This document shows, piece by piece, positions 6,532 through 7,636 of a stretch of 7,636 nt of DNA (positions are counted from its first letter, which is position 1; every line of letters starts with the position of its first letter). Where the stretch lies: contig JACCVJ010000533.1 in assembly GCA_013698215.1 (NCBI GenBank), forward strand, positions 1 through 7,636, written 5' to 3'. Under the pieces are notes generated by a model. The model saw nothing but the letters and a program-made list of their open reading frames with translations, was not told the DNA's origin and did no database searches. The stretch comes from Tatlockia sp. (GTDB lineage Bacteria; Cyanobacteriota; Cyanobacteriia; Cyanobacteriales; Chroococcidiopsidaceae). A program made the position numbers and the translations under genes.

Positions 6532-6621
6532 ATTGCAGAAATAAACAAGTGTTTTAAATAGAACAAGAGAGGCTAACAATTACAACGGCGTTGCTGGACT
6601 CTATAACTAACAAAAATGCGT

Positions 6622-6885
6622 TCAACTGCGCCAGCGCAACACTTGCTTTTTGACTGGGTTAACAAACGATCTCCCTTCTAATTTTGCCCGGACAAACTCT
6701 GTTTTCAACTGGTAGTACCAACGCGCTTGCGTCTCAGCATCTCTAATTAGTAACAATGCCGGATCGTACCTCAAACCTATCTGCTGCTTGGTAACAACTT
6801 GCCGATCTTGAGCGAGAAACCTACGAACAAAAGGTTTAATTATCGGCTTTAAGGCTGTAATCCAATGCAAGATGTCTATTGCCTA
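6622..6885 (-). pseudogene. C-terminal remnant of a Rieske-type ring-hydroxylating oxygenase
   Basis: The open frame encodes 82 residues from a TTG at 6870; the frame itself is open back to a TAG that ends at 6886. The sequence FLAQDRQVVTKQQ, then DPALLLIRDAETQARWYYQLKTEF, then FVNPVKKQVLRWRS resembles the extreme C-terminus of cyanobacterial Rieske oxygenases with a VanA-type C-terminal domain (QD..VV..QQ; DA..QA.WY..LK.E). Such enzymes are about 340-360 residues. The Rieske 2Fe-2S motif (CxH...CxxH) and the mononuclear iron ligands are absent. No ribosome-binding site precedes the TTG or any other start. I therefore call it a headless remnant whose 5' part has been lost next to the membrane-protein gene. 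Alternatively it is a diverged small gene. The assignment comes from memory of the family, not an alignment. Confidence 0.5.
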
Positions 6886-6888
6886 GGA

Positions 6889-7302
6889 CTAGAAGTTAGG
6901 CAAAGCTTGCTTAACCCAAATTTTAGATATTTTTTGGTAACGATGTTCAAGATCGCGGTTTGCGCAAGTTAGCGATCGCGCCTTTACCTCAAGCTTACGT
7001 ACCTTTGTAGAACCAAGAGCCGATATTAAAAGTAGTAAAAGTAGTAACGGAAGAGCGCCTAATATACCTTTGAGCCAAATAAAAACAGCAGTTATACAAA
7101 AACTCGCAAACATAATTCCAATTAAAGCCAGCGCTAAATACATATTCTCTCGGACAACAGACTTATATTCGTTTAAAGACTTTTCATCAGCAATTGTTGT
7201 ATTTCTTCCTAAAAACTTATTGATCTGAGTTTCTGCACGCCGATTTATGAAAATTAATGCAAAACAAAGCCCGATAAATATAATTAGTAACGACAAAAAC
7301 AT
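6889..7302 (-). CDS. Conserved-looking three-helix membrane protein, function unknown
   Basis: The 137-residue protein has three hydrophobic segments: about 2-19 (LSLLIIFIGLCFALIFI), 54-76 and 80-97 (with a run of eight Leu at 85-92). Between helices 1 and 2 is a polar segment of about 35 residues, RRAETQINKFLGRNTTIADEKSLNEYKSVV. The C-terminal 40 residues are basic and probably helical, ending KQALPNF. GGAGAGG (7314-7308), five bases upstream, supports the ATG at 7302. I do not recognise a named family. The layout suggests a small inner- or thylakoid-membrane protein with a soluble helical tail. Upstream lies the 271-bp gap to msrA; downstream, only a few bases separate it from the oxygenase remnant. 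Confidence 0.75.
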   Translation of the reverse strand: MFLSLLIIFIGLCFALIFINRRAETQINKFLGRNTTIADEKSLNEYKSVVRENMYLALALIGIMFASFCITAVFIWLKGILGALPLLLLLLLISALGSTKVRKLEVKARSLTCANRDLEHRYQKISKIWVKQALPNF

Positions 7303-7573
7303 TATTTCCTCTCCAAAAGCCGATGATTTAGTGTGGATGTTGCTATTGTTCCCAGTTATATGTATTTAATCGTTATTGGATTGGCTACACAGAAGTAAGT
7401 TCTAGATCAGAAAAAAAATAGCAGAATCTTCATTGCTTCATGGCGATCGCACTTAAAAAATTGCGTGCCAAAAAACTACGAACACATTGATCGCTTTACC
7501 GCCCATAGTTACGACACTAGGCAATAAACCAGTAAGTTATATTCGTATAGTAGAGCGCTATTGAGAAATCCTG
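7303..7573. other. Non-coding divergent gap between the membrane-protein gene and msrA
   Basis: This 271-bp AT-rich stretch separates two genes transcribed away from each other and should hold both promoters. I see a HIP1 site at 7443-7450 and an A8 run, but no convincing -35/-10 pair. The short frames in it (for example 7440-7490) lack ribosome-binding sites and resemble nothing I know. Confidence 0.5.
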
Positions 7574-7636
7574 ATGATATTTGGACTTGGCAAAAAAACA
7601 ACTATCCCTACCGCCGAAAAAGCACTGCCTGGGCGA
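7574..7636 (+). CDS. msrA: Peptide-methionine (S)-S-oxide reductase, N-terminus (partial)
   Basis: The last 21 codons encode MIFGLGKKTTIPTAEKALPGR. This matches the N-terminal signature of cyanobacterial and plant-type MsrA (FGxGKK...PTxxxALPGR), which precedes the catalytic GCFWG cysteine motif that would lie beyond the edge. MsrA reduces methionine-S-sulfoxide in proteins, a repair enzyme for oxidative damage. Only a weak GAG lies upstream of the ATG. The call rests on a short segment, but the motif is distinctive. Confidence 0.75.
   Translation, partial: MIFGLGKKTTIPTAEKALPGR

Noticed and set aside
6590..6602. CAACG/CGTTG dyad downstream of the oxygenase remnant
   Set aside because: The arms are only 5 bp with a one-base centre, too short to form a hairpin and not repeated elsewhere in the window.
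7440..7490. 16-codon ORF starting ATG GCG ATC in the gap before msrA
   Set aside because: No ribosome-binding site; the start is contributed by a HIP1 site and the product is too short to judge.
1..7636. CRISPR array, transposon ends, tRNA or rRNA genes
   Set aside because: No regularly spaced repeats, transposase frames, cloverleaf-like segments or rRNA-like stretches were seen by eye.

Overview
The window is cyanobacterial. The octamer GCGATCGC (HIP1, a hallmark of many cyanobacterial genomes) occurs nine times in 7.6 kb. The recognisable proteins (CAAD-type membrane tail, DUF2382 protein, cyanobacterial-type GcvP/GcvH/GcvT, TIGR03643-type small protein, MsrA start) also fit that phylum. 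Base composition is moderately AT-rich. I cannot name the species; the protein style resembles filamentous or Chroococcidiopsis-like cyanobacteria more than the small marine picocyanobacteria.

Layout from left to right. (1) The 3' tail of a CAAD-domain protein gene (+), apparently cut short by two tandem stop codons. (2) A leader of about 250 bp with two inverted repeats, then a DUF2382 (YsnF/AvaK-type) gene (+) ending in a rho-independent terminator. (3) On the minus strand, gcvP and, just upstream of it, gcvH. They are separated by a 118-nt spacer that is mostly two adjacent inverted repeats. (4) A divergent plus-strand pair: a GNAT acetyltransferase and a small TIGR03643-type protein. (5) On the minus strand again, gcvT, which converges on the small gene with only 3 bp between the stop codons. 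(6) An 82-codon frame resembling only the C-terminus of a Rieske-type ring-hydroxylating oxygenase, and a three-helix membrane protein gene directly upstream of it (both minus). (7) A non-coding stretch of 271 bp, then the first 21 codons of msrA (+), which runs off the right edge.

Functionally, the core is the glycine cleavage system, the complex that decarboxylates glycine made by photorespiration. GcvP (PLP enzyme) decarboxylates glycine and loads the aminomethyl group onto the lipoyl arm of GcvH. GcvT transfers the one-carbon unit to tetrahydrofolate. The fourth component, L-protein (dihydrolipoyl dehydrogenase), is not in the window and is normally shared with other complexes. The three genes lie on the same strand in the order gcvT-gcvH-gcvP, but two opposite-strand genes separate gcvT from gcvHP, so they cannot be one simple operon here.

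I found no CRISPR array, transposase, tRNA or rRNA, and no convincing new system. The best leads are the decay marks (tandem stops in the CAAD gene, the headless oxygenase fragment) and the structured gcvH-gcvP spacer.
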